From a virus, in IMG/VR virus record IMGVR_UViG_3300030329_001477, positions 1 through 35,190 of that record: 35,190 nt of DNA; one strand, written 5' to 3'. How positions within the stretch are numbered: the first letter of the stretch is position 1; the number at the start of each line of letters is the position of its first letter. The notes under the pieces are model-generated. The model had not been told where the DNA came from. It saw nothing but the letters and a program-made list of their open reading frames with translations, and made no database searches. The position numbers and the translations under genes were made by a program. This document shows, piece after piece, positions 5,573-12,376 of the stretch.

Positions 5573-5715
5573 CCTTACGTTTGATTATTTATCCAACGCT
5601 TGCCTTGTTAATAGGCTTAACTGTTTTCAATTCTTGTAAAAAAGAAATTGAATCCTCGCCTCTAGGCACAAGGCTTGAACGCCGCAGTTCAACAATTGAA
5701 GAGTTACTTAAATGA
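5569..5715 (+). CDS. Small signal-anchor or lipoprotein-like protein (48 aa)
   Basis: The frame reads MTLRLIIYPTLALLIGLTVF then NSCKKEIESS, ending EELLK. A hydrophobic N-terminal segment (residues 4-20) is followed by Asn-Ser-Cys23. This resembles a lipoprotein signal, but the -3 residue is Phe rather than Leu or Val, so a simple signal anchor is equally likely. The gene is coupled to the upstream tail-anchored protein by an ATGA overlap, and the two may be partners in the inner membrane. Its TGA stop directly precedes a strong terminator. Small early membrane lipoproteins of phages often block superinfection; that role is only suggested here. Confidence 0.5.
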   Translation: MTLRLIIYPTLALLIGLTVFNSCKKEIESSPLGTRLERRSSTIEELLK

Positions 5716-5739
5716 GGGAGCTTCGGCTCCCTTTTTTTT
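5716..5739 (+). terminator. Rho-independent terminator with UUCG loop
   Basis: GGGAGC (5716-5721), loop TTCG (5722-5725) and GCTCCC (5726-5731) form a perfect 6-bp stem capped by the very stable UUCG tetraloop, followed by eight T bases (5732-5739). It starts one base after the stop codon of the upstream membrane-protein gene. It should end much of the host-polymerase transcription of the first early gene cluster, making genes beyond it depend on read-through, another promoter or the phage polymerase. Confidence 0.92.
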
Positions 5740-5761
5740 ATGTAAAGAATCTATATACAAT

Positions 5762-5801
5762 CAGACGCAATCATGCGATGATTGTCTGGCTATCCCACCA
5801 C
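5762..5801 (+). promoter_or_regulatory. Long leader hairpin plus CCCACCAC box
   Basis: CAATCAT (5768-5774), loop GCG and ATGATTG (5778-5784) form a perfect 7-bp stem, extended by CAGA (5762-5765) with TCTG (5785-5788) across a 2-nt bulge. A CCCACCAC box (5794-5801) follows, two bases before the ATG at 5804. The hairpin-then-box order matches leaders A and B, but there is no T-loop here. Confidence 0.5.
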
Positions 5802-5803
5802 GC

Positions 5804-5977
5804 ATGAATCCAAAGGATTATATTCCGAGTCGATACCAACAAGACAAAGAAATGTTCAATGCTTTTTGGCGTTGGCATAGGGATAGGTATGGCACCGAAC
5901 CAACCACTCAATTATCTATTGTGTGCTGCGACTTTGCCTTACACCTACAAAGAAACCCACCCAGCTTATCTAAATGA
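5804..5977 (+). CDS. Small early protein (57 aa), function unknown
   Basis: The product starts MNPKDYIPSRYQQDKEMFNA and continues FWRWHRDRYGTEPTTQ, ending NPPSLSK. It is rich in aromatic and basic residues, with two adjacent Cys (IVCCDFAL). The open frame extends upstream to a TTG at 5675, but that part would be translated through the terminator at 5716-5739. The first ATG after it (5804), preceded by the CCCACCAC box, is therefore preferred. There is no Shine-Dalgarno sequence. The stop overlaps the next start as ATGA. It has no recognised family. Its position after the terminator suggests lower or later expression than the first cluster. Confidence 0.5.
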   Translation: MNPKDYIPSRYQQDKEMFNAFWRWHRDRYGTEPTTQLSIVCCDFALHLQRNPPSLSK

Positions 5978-6168
5978 GCCAAGGAATCGAATGGGTAAAG
6001 CGTAATCAATGGAGAGTACGCCGCATGGCTTGTCTTTATTACATTGATAAACGCTTTATAAAATCACATCCACAACACTCACTTTATACAGGACTAAATG
6101 ACATCAACCCCTTTCAAGTGGCACAACCTAAAAACAGAACCACCAAAGATTGGGCAAGCCAACGATGA
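5974..6168 (+). CDS. Small basic protein (64 aa), function unknown
   Basis: The 64-residue product (MSQGIEWVKRNQWRVRRMAC start) is strongly basic, with Trp and Arg clusters in the first 20 residues (VKRNQWRVRRM), suggesting nucleic-acid contact. The start is coupled to the previous gene by an ATGA overlap, and a CCCACCC variant of the leader box lies 18 bases upstream inside the previous gene. The last 71 bases overlap the next gene in another frame, an unusually long overlap. Either its last 24 residues or the first 24 of the next product are constrained by the other frame. The gene is probably real because of the ATGA coupling; its function is unknown. Confidence 0.45.
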   Translation: MSQGIEWVKRNQWRVRRMACLYYIDKRFIKSHPQHSLYTGLNDINPFQVAQPKNRTTKDWASQR

Positions 6169-6424
6169 CGGGAAAGTTATCTACTGGAGCAGATCAATGG
6201 GTCTGTACTTTGGTAACTTTCAACGCCCTACATTTGAGGACACAACCCAATGGACTTATGCACCGCAACCCTGCGGTGACAAGGCTAGTCGAGAGGAATT
6301 ACTTGAGGCTGGCTTTGCTAAAGCAGAATCAGAAGAAGACTGGGGTAAAGACGGTAAGTTGGAACCCTGGCAACGTATTCTGATGAAGATAGCATTCATT
6401 AAGGGTGCTAATTCCAATCTCTAA
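6098..6424 (+). CDS. DUF551-like small protein (108 aa)
   Basis: The first 60 residues (MTSTPFKWHNLKTEPPKIGQ, then DDGKVIYWSRSMGLYFG and TTQWTYAPQPC) follow the pattern of phage DUF551-like domains: a Trp, a Pro-Pro turn, a beta strand with a small Gly turn, and a final Trp followed by a Pro-rich end. The C-terminal part (ASREELLEAGFAKAESEED) is helical and acidic. The biochemical role of DUF551 proteins is unknown, so only a fold guess is possible. The start at 6098 overlaps the preceding gene by 71 bases. A later Met (6197) would cut off the conserved first Trp and Pro-Pro, so the long form is preferred. Confidence 0.5.
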   Translation: MTSTPFKWHNLKTEPPKIGQANDDGKVIYWSRSMGLYFGNFQRPTFEDTTQWTYAPQPCGDKASREELLEAGFAKAESEEDWGKDGKLEPWQRILMKIAFIKGANSNL

Positions 6425-6433
6425 TTAACAATC

Positions 6434-6628
6434 ATGGCTGAAGAATCAACCACTCCTATCAAGGAAAAGCTGCAAGTATCAGTGCCGCCTGCATTGATGA
6501 AAAGACTGTCTCTTATTTCACAAGCAGAAGGATTAGCACTCTCTGAAGTAGCTCAACGTGGTCTTAGTGACTGGGTCGAGCGTAATTACTGCGAGAAGAT
6601 TGCCTTCTGGTCTACGGAACTATCATGA
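6434..6628 (+). CDS. Ribbon-helix-helix (CopG/Arc-type) regulator
   Basis: The 64-residue product has a short disordered N-terminus, then a beta strand KEKLQVSVP (about residues 10-18), helix ALMKRLSLISQAEG and helix SEVAQRGLSDWVER. This is the ribbon-helix-helix order of CopG/Arc/MetJ DNA-binding proteins, in which the strand of a dimer sits in the DNA major groove. Alternating Lys, Gln and Ser on the strand could contact bases. It lies two genes before the phage RNA polymerase and may repress early genes or shut off a host operon; the target is unknown. The stop overlaps the next start as ATGA. An antitoxin is the main alternative, but no toxin gene adjoins it. Confidence 0.7.
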   Translation: MAEESTTPIKEKLQVSVPPALMKRLSLISQAEGLALSEVAQRGLSDWVERNYCEKIAFWSTELS

Positions 6629-6771
6629 ATCCCGATGATGCATGGAAGTCTGACCCAAAGATTACTCGGATGATGAAGGTAATCTTTCCTGTTAGAAAAA
6701 TCCCTCTGTCCAGAGAAGAAGAGATGAGGCAATTGTTCGAAAGAATCTGGCATGAAAAGGACAGCAGTTGA
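6625..6771 (+). CDS. Small protein (48 aa) overlapping the RNA polymerase start
   Basis: The frame reads MNPDDAWKSDPKITRMMKVI and continues through a charged helix (SREEEMRQLFERIW) to HEKDSS. It is coupled to the ribbon-helix-helix gene by an ATGA overlap, and its last 20 bases overlap the RNA polymerase start, so it may serve partly as a translational coupler for the polymerase. The helical second half looks like a protein-protein interaction segment. It has no recognised family. A function with the neighbouring regulator or the polymerase is a guess from position. Confidence 0.5.
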   Translation: MNPDDAWKSDPKITRMMKVIFPVRKIPLSREEEMRQLFERIWHEKDSS

Positions 6772-9124
6772 CCAAGACGAGCTTGAAAGAGAAATGCTGA
6801 CACTTGGTCGTGACCGAGTACGGCTGATCTCTAACAGGCAGCGTCAGAACAAGATGGAATCGCTCGGTAAATGGGGTGAAGTACTTACTGCATATGGAGT
6901 AGACACAGTCATTACCCATCTAAGATCGATCAGAAGAAAAATTGAGAAGGGCAGAGCAGGTAAGTCATTTGCTTTGCTTACTCCTATTACTTACCTACCT
7001 CCTCAACAGGTAGCTGCCGCTTCAGTTCGGACTATCATTGACAGCCTTAGTTCTAATCCGACACTACACTCTGTTGCTATTGACGTAGCAGAGAAGCTAT
7101 GGATTGAGACCATGCTTGATTGGGCTAGTAAGGAGGAGCTAGTCAGATTTAATCGAGGCCGTAGCCGCAAGGCTCACAAGATGGCAGCAATCAGGCGCAT
7201 GAGACGCACTGAGAACTGGGAGGCAAGAGAACGCATGGCGTCAGGTGCATTCATGGTCGAATTAATCGCACGTGAAACAGGCTTGATTGAGATTGTTATT
7301 GACAAGACTTACAAACCTCAGCGCCGAGTAGTTCGAGCAACCGAACAATGTATGGCATGGATTAATGATGTCAAGACTCAACAAGAGTTGATGACTCCTA
7401 ACTATCTGCCTATGTATGTCAAGCCAAGACCTTGGACTACTCCCTTAAGCGGTGGATATCAGAACAAGAAGCTACCTCTTTCATTACTGAAGAGCAATAG
7501 CAAGCTTGTCGCAAAGAACTGTGATGGAACTGAGCCATTCATTACTGCTGCCAACCTTCACCAAGGAGTGGCACGCATAGTCCATACATGGATGCTTGAA
7601 CAAATTGAACACGCCTATGACTTGAACCTAGAAATAGGCTGCCTATTGCCTAGGGATGGATGGCCTGTCCCTCCTTACCCCAAACACTTAGATGAAGACG
7701 ACCCTGGCGTATACCAGTGGCGTATTAAAGCTAAGACCATTCACGAAAAGAATGAGAAGACAAGGGGTGCTCGCATTGGTATAGCTAAAACGCTATGGGT
7801 TGCTCGCCGCTTCAAGGGAGAGGAAGAACTGTACTTCCCAGTATCGCTAGATTTCCGAGGAAGAATTTATTATCGACCTCCGTATCTAAATCCTCAATCC
7901 AACGATGTGTCGAGAAGCTTGCTTCTGTTTGCCAATAAAACTCCGATCACAAACGAGAAGGAGTTGAACTGGTTGCGAGTTCATGGGGCTAATCTTTATG
8001 GGTTAGGTAAGTCCGATTGGCAGACTCGCATTGACTGGACTCATGAACATGACCAGTTGATTACAGGGGCAGGTAATGACCCGTGGCTAAACGCTGAGTT
8101 CTGGATGAGAGCAGATAAACCCTGGTCTTTTCTTGCTTTTTGTAGAGAGTACTACCTCTTTAGGAAGCATGGCTGGGGTTATGAGTGTGGATTAGGGGTA
8201 ATGCTTGATTGCACTTGCTCTGGAATCCAACACTATGCTGCTTTGCTCAAGTCAGAGGAGATGGGAGAACTGGTCAACCTTAAACACAGTGACAAACCTC
8301 AAGATATATACAGCAGTGTTATGTCGAGAGCTAATAAAGTCCTGCGTTTAAGTGACGATCCAAGGGCAGCTAAATGGCTGAGCCTTCAGCCAGATAGAAG
8401 CTTGGCGAAGGGACCAGTAATGACCACTCCATACAGTGCAACTGAATTGAGTTTCTATTACTCCTGCTACGACTGGGCTAGAAAGAGAGCTAAGAAAATG
8501 TTTGGCAATTCCTCTTGGACTACAAGGAAGGGAGCGATGTCAACCGTTCATTACATGGCTCAAATCTTGCACAAGGAAGCAAGTGTTTTAATTGGACCAG
8601 CCGTTAAGGCAATGGAATGGTTCAAGTTGATAGGCAGGAGAGCAGGCAAGCGTGGTACTCCACTTCAATGGGAATCACCCTCTGGTCTGCTTGTTCACCA
8701 GGAGTATGCCAATACCAGAGAGACAAGGATCAGGCTGAAGTATTTATCTGACGTACACATGGACATCAGGACAAGAATAAATCAGACTGGTCTTGACTCC
8801 AAGAGGATGGCTAACGCACTCAGTGCAAACATTATTCACAGTCTGGACGGATCGGCGATGTCATTTGCCACGATTCACGCCATGATGAATGGTATTCAAA
8901 ACATAGGAGGTGTACACGACTGCTTCAGTACCACCCCAGCAGAGATGAGCCAACTGCGGGACTCGGTAAGACAATCATTCTCTGATATGTATTCAGAGGA
9001 CTGGTTACATCACATAAAACAAAGGCTCCTATCACAACTACCCGAAGAGGATCTACCTCCTGGTCCCGAACCTGGAGAACTAGACATCTCTCTCGTAAAA
9101 ACAAGCAACTACTTCATCACATGA
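6752..9124 (+). CDS. Single-subunit DNA-directed RNA polymerase (T7 gp1-like)
   Basis: This 790-residue enzyme transcribes the middle and late phage genes; T7 RNA polymerase has 883 residues, and the difference is mainly N-terminal. Motif A contains Asp486 in MLDCTCSGIQH (T7 Asp537 in DGSCSGIQH). Motif B has Arg549, Lys553 and Tyr561 in RSLAKGPVMTTPY, with the same spacing as T7 Arg627, Lys631 and Tyr639. Motif C has His722-Asp723 in VHDCF (T7 Asp812 in HDSFG; Cys replaces Ser here). The LDFRGRIYY stretch near residue 366 matches the conserved DFRGR region. All catalytic residues are present. There is no Shine-Dalgarno sequence, and the start lies inside the previous gene. The stop overlaps the next start as ATGA. 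The promoter specificity cannot be read from this window. Confidence 0.97.
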   Translation: MKRTAVDQDELEREMLTLGRDRVRLISNRQRQNKMESLGKWGEVLTAYGVDTVITHLRSIRRKIEKGRAGKSFALLTPITYLPPQQVAAASVRTIIDSLSSNPTLHSVAIDVAEKLWIETMLDWASKEELVRFNRGRSRKAHKMAAIRRMRRTENWEARERMASGAFMVELIARETGLIEIVIDKTYKPQRRVVRATEQCMAWINDVKTQQELMTPNYLPMYVKPRPWTTPLSGGYQNKKLPLSLLKSNSKLVAKNCDGTEPFITAANLHQGVARIVHTWMLEQIEHAYDLNLEIGCLLPRDGWPVPPYPKHLDEDDPGVYQWRIKAKTIHEKNEKTRGARIGIAKTLWVARRFKGEEELYFPVSLDFRGRIYYRPPYLNPQSNDVSRSLLLFANKTPITNEKELNWLRVHGANLYGLGKSDWQTRIDWTHEHDQLITGAGNDPWLNAEFWMRADKPWSFLAFCREYYLFRKHGWGYECGLGVMLDCTCSGIQHYAALLKSEEMGELVNLKHSDKPQDIYSSVMSRANKVLRLSDDPRAAKWLSLQPDRSLAKGPVMTTPYSATELSFYYSCYDWARKRAKKMFGNSSWTTRKGAMSTVHYMAQILHKEASVLIGPAVKAMEWFKLIGRRAGKRGTPLQWESPSGLLVHQEYANTRETRIRLKYLSDVHMDIRTRINQTGLDSKRMANALSANIIHSLDGSAMSFATIHAMMNGIQNIGGVHDCFSTTPAEMSQLRDSVRQSFSDMYSEDWLHHIKQRLLSQLPEEDLPPGPEPGELDISLVKTSNYFIT

Positions 9125-9753
9125 GACACAAATCAGAGGTCTTGACTCTCAAGACACCCACCGCACGCCTTCTTTATGCATGGCTCGTAGAACCAGACAC
9201 TAAATACGAACCAATGTGGAAGGTTACATTTGCTATTGATGCTGACAAGGCAGCCGATACAGAGCAACAGTTAGATGAATTCCTAAAGCGTTGGAAGCAG
9301 CAACTCAAACTAGCTGAACCCAACAAGCAATGGAAGATGAACGAGAAAGGCGGTACGCCTTGGGGCTACGAAGAGATTGAAGACGGTGACGAAAAGATCA
9401 GCGCTTTTGTTATCAAAGCCAAGATGAAAGTTGGCGGCATTAACGAGAAGGGCGAGGCATGGAAGAGTAATCCTCCAGCCTTGTACGACTCCAACGCCAG
9501 GCCATTTAAAGAGGCAGACAGGATGACGGTCAACAAGTGTGGACCTGGAACGTTAGGAGTTGGAAGCCTTCGAGTATCTGGCTATGAAGGTGGCTTTGGA
9601 GTTGGAGTAAAAGTTCAACCTGAAGCTGTTCAAATAATTAAACACGTTCCATATACGAGAGCAGCGACTGGCTATGGCTTCGAAGCGCAAGAAGGCGGTT
9701 TCTCCTCAGAGGAAACCACATCTCAGAGTAGTTCGAGCGAAGCCGACTTCTAA
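9121..9753 (+). CDS. Single-stranded DNA-binding protein (T7 gp2.5-like)
   Basis: The 210-residue product fits the gp2.5 family in position and size (T7 gp2.5 has 232 residues). It has an OB-fold-like beta-rich body and a flexible Ser/Glu-rich tail ending SSSSEADF. In T7 the acidic tail with a terminal Phe contacts the phage DNA polymerase and the gp4 primase-helicase; the terminal Phe is kept here. In a phage without its own DNA polymerase in this window, the tail would have to work on the primase-helicase or on host replication proteins, which is inference. Lysines cluster in the body (KWKVTF and KRWKQQLKLAE regions). The start overlaps the polymerase stop as ATGA, and the last 80 bases overlap the endonuclease gene. 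Confidence 0.85.
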   Translation: MRHKSEVLTLKTPTARLLYAWLVEPDTKYEPMWKVTFAIDADKAADTEQQLDEFLKRWKQQLKLAEPNKQWKMNEKGGTPWGYEEIEDGDEKISAFVIKAKMKVGGINEKGEAWKSNPPALYDSNARPFKEADRMTVNKCGPGTLGVGSLRVSGYEGGFGVGVKVQPEAVQIIKHVPYTRAATGYGFEAQEGGFSSEETTSQSSSSEADF

Positions 9754-10105
9754 ATATCGAAGCAAGTTTGAGGCTGGTGTTGCGGCCAGTCTCAACCAGC
9801 GCAAGGTTCCTTTTCAATACGAAACTCTCTGCCTTGATTACATAATCGAAGCAAAGTACACACCCGATTTCATCTTGCCAAATGGGGTAATCGTAGAGAC
9901 CAAAGGACACCTACGAAAAGAAGATAGGCGCAAGATGATTGCTGTCAAGAAGGCGCATCCTGATTTAGATATCAGGCTGTGCTTTCAAAACGGCAATGAC
10001 AAGATTAGTCGTGCCAAAAAATCTCTGACTTATGGTCAATGGGCTACAAGGCATGGATTTGTATGGAGTAGCGGCTTCATCCCTAACTCTTGGTACTCAA
10101 CATGA
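9674..10105 (+). CDS. Endodeoxyribonuclease I / Holliday-junction resolvase (T7 gp3-like)
   Basis: This 143-residue nuclease cuts branched DNA and degrades host DNA; T7 gp3 has 149 residues. The catalytic set of T7 (Glu20, Asp55, Glu65, Lys67) maps to Glu33 in SKFEAG, Asp65 in YTPDFILPNG, and Glu75 and Lys77 in VETKG. The Asp-to-Glu-to-Lys spacing of 10 and 2 is identical. It has a basic N-terminal extension (MASKRKKAVSPQRKPHLRVV) about 13 residues longer than T7's. The first 80 bases overlap the end of the single-stranded DNA-binding protein gene, whose acidic tail is encoded in the other frame. No other Met is available, so the start at 9674 is the most likely. It should be active. Confidence 0.92.
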   Translation: MASKRKKAVSPQRKPHLRVVRAKPTSKYRSKFEAGVAASLNQRKVPFQYETLCLDYIIEAKYTPDFILPNGVIVETKGHLRKEDRRKMIAVKKAHPDLDIRLCFQNGNDKISRAKKSLTYGQWATRHGFVWSSGFIPNSWYST

Positions 10106-10149
10106 TTACTGGAATGAAACACATCTCTATTAGAGGAGGTGAGCAAACT

Positions 10150-10353
10150 ATGACTGAAGACTACGCACTGATTAAGAAGAAAGATCGAGCTGGGTTTGAT
10201 GGTAAGAACATCATGTGTCCTAACTGTGAACACACGACAAGGATCTATAACCTTGCTTGGTCTTCACTGAATTGCCCTAGTTGTAAGGCTGATGTGCCTA
10301 AGTACAACGGGTGGTTGATTGACCAGCTAGATACTTGGCAAACACCACGATGA
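10150..10353 (+). CDS. Small zinc-ribbon protein (67 aa)
   Basis: The product from ATG 10150 has two CxxC knuckles, Cys23/Cys26 (CPNC) and Cys42/Cys45 (CPSC), with 15 residues between them. This is a zinc ribbon that could bind DNA, RNA or a polymerase. The start is fixed by a strong Shine-Dalgarno sequence (AGGAGGT at 10134-10140), nine bases before the ATG. The open frame extends upstream to 10090, but that part overlaps the endonuclease end and lacks a ribosome site. The stop overlaps the next start as ATGA. It sits between the endonuclease and primase-helicase genes, so a replication or transcription accessory role is likely, for example in recruiting a host enzyme. No family can be named with confidence. 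Confidence 0.7.
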   Translation: MTEDYALIKKKDRAGFDGKNIMCPNCEHTTRIYNLAWSSLNCPSCKADVPKYNGWLIDQLDTWQTPR

Positions 10354-10649
10354 ACGCTACTAATTTCAACAACTACGGATCAGGCCTAGCCAAAACTCCA
10401 AGCGGGTATGACAAGTTAATTAAAAAAGAAAGAAAGCATCTTGCTTTTTACAAGAAGAATGGCCCTTCTCAAAATGTTGAAACAACTAAAAAATTAATTT
10501 CTCATCTCGAAGAACAGAAACAAAAACTTTCTTCTCCTATGACAGAGAAAATTAATTTCGCAAAAAAAAGAATCAGTGAATTAAAACTCCTAATCCACCA
10601 CTGGGAAAAAACCAATGAACAGAAGGAACTTCAGGAAAGGACTAAGTGA
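10350..10649 (+). CDS. Lys-rich coiled-coil protein (99 aa)
   Basis: The product starts MNATNFNNYGSGLAKTPSGY, followed by a long helical stretch (about residues 22-97) rich in Lys, Glu and Leu with heptad-like spacing: LIKKERKHLAFYKK, KKLISHLEEQKQKL and KKRISELKLLIHHWEK. It should form an antiparallel or oligomeric coiled coil. The frame also has a TTG at 10335, but the ATG at 10350 overlaps the previous stop as ATGA, so it is preferred. It is more A-rich than its neighbours, which may mark a later insertion. Its 3' end overlaps another small gene. The function is unknown; it is basic enough to bind nucleic acid. Confidence 0.6.
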   Translation: MNATNFNNYGSGLAKTPSGYDKLIKKERKHLAFYKKNGPSQNVETTKKLISHLEEQKQKLSSPMTEKINFAKKRISELKLLIHHWEKTNEQKELQERTK

Positions 10650-10773
10650 GACAGACCGTGAACAAGTTCAAACGATTTTGCACCATGCCACGCTTACTGA
10701 ACTAACAGCACTAAGCAAAGTATGCACAGGTCTAGTTAATGAGGATTGGCTAGATGACAAAGAGCAAAAGTAA
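10615..10773 (+). CDS. Small helical protein (52 aa) bridging to the primase-helicase gene
   Basis: The frame reads MNRRNFRKGLSETDREQVQT, then a helix with a LTELTALSKVCTGLVNE stretch, ending DDKEQK. It overlaps the end of the coiled-coil gene by 35 bases and the start of the primase-helicase by 20 bases, filling a gap of about 100 bases that would otherwise be uncoded. This near-continuous coding and the balanced composition support a real gene. No Shine-Dalgarno sequence is clear. The helical, charged product could be a small replication cofactor; nothing more specific can be said. Confidence 0.45.
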   Translation: MNRRNFRKGLSETDREQVQTILHHATLTELTALSKVCTGLVNEDWLDDKEQK

Positions 10774-12376
10774 GTTCGTTAAGCACGGGCCATGCCCTGA
10801 ATGCGGAAGCAAGGACAACCTCGCTTGGTTCGATGACGGACATGCAACGTGCTTCGGCTGCGACTATCAGTATCAACCCACCAAAATGAAAAAGCCCGAA
10901 CCGCTACCGCTACCGCTACCGCAAAAGCAAAAGGTAAAGCTGATTAAGTTCCTTGACTGCCGTGAACTTACAAAGCGTGGAATCACAAAAGAAACAGCAG
11001 AACTATATGGCTATGGATATGGGGAATACCATGGTCAGCCTGTTCAAGTTTCAACCTATCAAGACCAACTTGGTAGAGACTGCGCTCAACATATTCGCTT
11101 TGCCGACAAGAAGTTTTTATGGATTGGCGACACTAGTTCAATCCAATTATGGGGCCAGAAAATATGGAGGCAGAACCATGGCTCCTCGTCAAACGTATTC
11201 GCTGTATTAACCGAGGGCGAGGTCGATGCTCTCAGCGTGAGCCAGTGCCAAGGCAACAAATTCCCTGTAGTTTCTTTGCCAAACGGAGCGCAATCAGCTA
11301 ACAAATATATATCTGCAAATATCAAATGGTTATCTCAATTCAATCGAATTGTTCTATGCCTGGATTCGGATGAACCCGGTATGGCCGCCGCAGAGAAAGC
11401 TCTCGAAGTCCTCCCTCCTGGCAAGGCAGCTATCTGCCGACTACCAAGAAAAGATGCTAATGAGATGCTCGTCGCAGGAGAAGGCGAGGAGTTACGCAGT
11501 CTGCTCTGGAAAGCAGTGCCCGCCAGGCCTGATGGCATCCGTAATGCGTGCGATCTTTGGGAAGAACTAATCAAGCCAGGTGCTGCATCTATATGCAAGT
11601 ACCCTTGGCCTCAGCTTGATAGATGCCTGCGTTCTTACCGTAAGGGTGAGATGATTACAATTACAGCAGGCAGTGGGACAGGCAAGAGTTCCTTGTGTCG
11701 AGAGCTAGCCCATCACTTCTTAATCAATGGACTGAAGGTTGGATACATCGCACTCGAAGAAAGTATTCAACGCACATTGCAAGGCATAGTCGGGATAGAA
11801 CTAGGGAAGCCTATACATCTTGACCCTTCACTTGCCGACGAAGAGACAACCCGATCAGCCTTTGATCGTCTTTGTGCAACGGAGCGTCTCTTCCTTTATG
11901 ACCATTTCGGGTCGATGGATCCCGATCGCCTTGTTGAACAGATCCAATACCTTGCGAATGTAGAGGGTGTAGATGTTGTCTTTCTTGACCACCTCACCAT
12001 AGTTGTGTCTGGGCTCACGGACTGTGACGAGAGGCGTGCGCTCGATGTTACTTGCACCAAGCTCAGGCAAGTCGTCGAAAGTACAGGCGTGGGCCTCTTT
12101 CTCGTCTCCCATCTCAAACGCCCAGAAGGGCGAGGCCATGAAGAGGGAGGAAAGGTTTCTCTTGGGCATTTGCGTGGCTCGCATTCAATCTGCCAATTAT
12201 CAGACGCCGTCATCTCCTGCGAGAGAAATCAACAGGGAGATGCAGCAGAACGTAGTGAACTACAGCTACGTGTATTGAAGAACCGCTTCTGTGGAACCAC
12301 GGGAGAGGTTGACAAACTCCTATACGACCAGGACTCAGGTCGGTTAATCATTCCTATGTCTTCTTTTTTCTCATGA
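10754..12376 (+). CDS. Bifunctional DNA primase-helicase (T7 gp4-like)
   Basis: The 540-residue protein unwinds the fork and makes RNA primers. The zinc-binding domain has Cys14, Cys17, Cys33 and Cys36 (T7 Cys17, 20, 36, 39). The TOPRIM primase core has Glu154 in LTEGEVD and Asp204/Asp206 in CLDSDEPG (T7 Glu157, Asp207, Asp209). The RecA-like helicase domain has Walker A AGSGTGKSS with Lys311 (T7 Lys318) and a DVVFLDHLTIV strand that serves as Walker B. The linker after the zinc domain carries a Pro-Leu repeat encoded by a 6-bp tandem repeat. All key residues are present, so both activities are expected. Its stop overlaps the exonuclease start by 4 bases. In T7 the DNA polymerase gene follows gene 4; here it is missing from this slot. 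Confidence 0.95.
   Translation: MTKSKSKFVKHGPCPECGSKDNLAWFDDGHATCFGCDYQYQPTKMKKPEPLPLPLPQKQKVKLIKFLDCRELTKRGITKETAELYGYGYGEYHGQPVQVSTYQDQLGRDCAQHIRFADKKFLWIGDTSSIQLWGQKIWRQNHGSSSNVFAVLTEGEVDALSVSQCQGNKFPVVSLPNGAQSANKYISANIKWLSQFNRIVLCLDSDEPGMAAAEKALEVLPPGKAAICRLPRKDANEMLVAGEGEELRSLLWKAVPARPDGIRNACDLWEELIKPGAASICKYPWPQLDRCLRSYRKGEMITITAGSGTGKSSLCRELAHHFLINGLKVGYIALEESIQRTLQGIVGIELGKPIHLDPSLADEETTRSAFDRLCATERLFLYDHFGSMDPDRLVEQIQYLANVEGVDVVFLDHLTIVVSGLTDCDERRALDVTCTKLRQVVESTGVGLFLVSHLKRPEGRGHEEGGKVSLGHLRGSHSICQLSDAVISCERNQQGDAAERSELQLRVLKNRFCGTTGEVDKLLYDQDSGRLIIPMSSFFS
10901..10922 (+). repeat. 6-bp tandem repeat in the primase linker
   Basis: CCGCTA is repeated three times and followed by CCGC. 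It encodes a Pro-Leu repeat in the linker between the zinc-binding and primase core domains. Slippage would change the linker length in steps of two residues without breaking the frame. Confidence 0.85.

Noticed and set aside
5756-5761. TACAAT as a -10 box for a second early promoter
   Set aside because: No matching -35 box at 16-18 bases; the region upstream is the T run of the terminator.
5675-5803. Upstream extension of the gene at 5804-5977 from a TTG
   Set aside because: It would be translated through the terminator hairpin at 5716-5739, and the ATG at 5804 has the recurring leader box.
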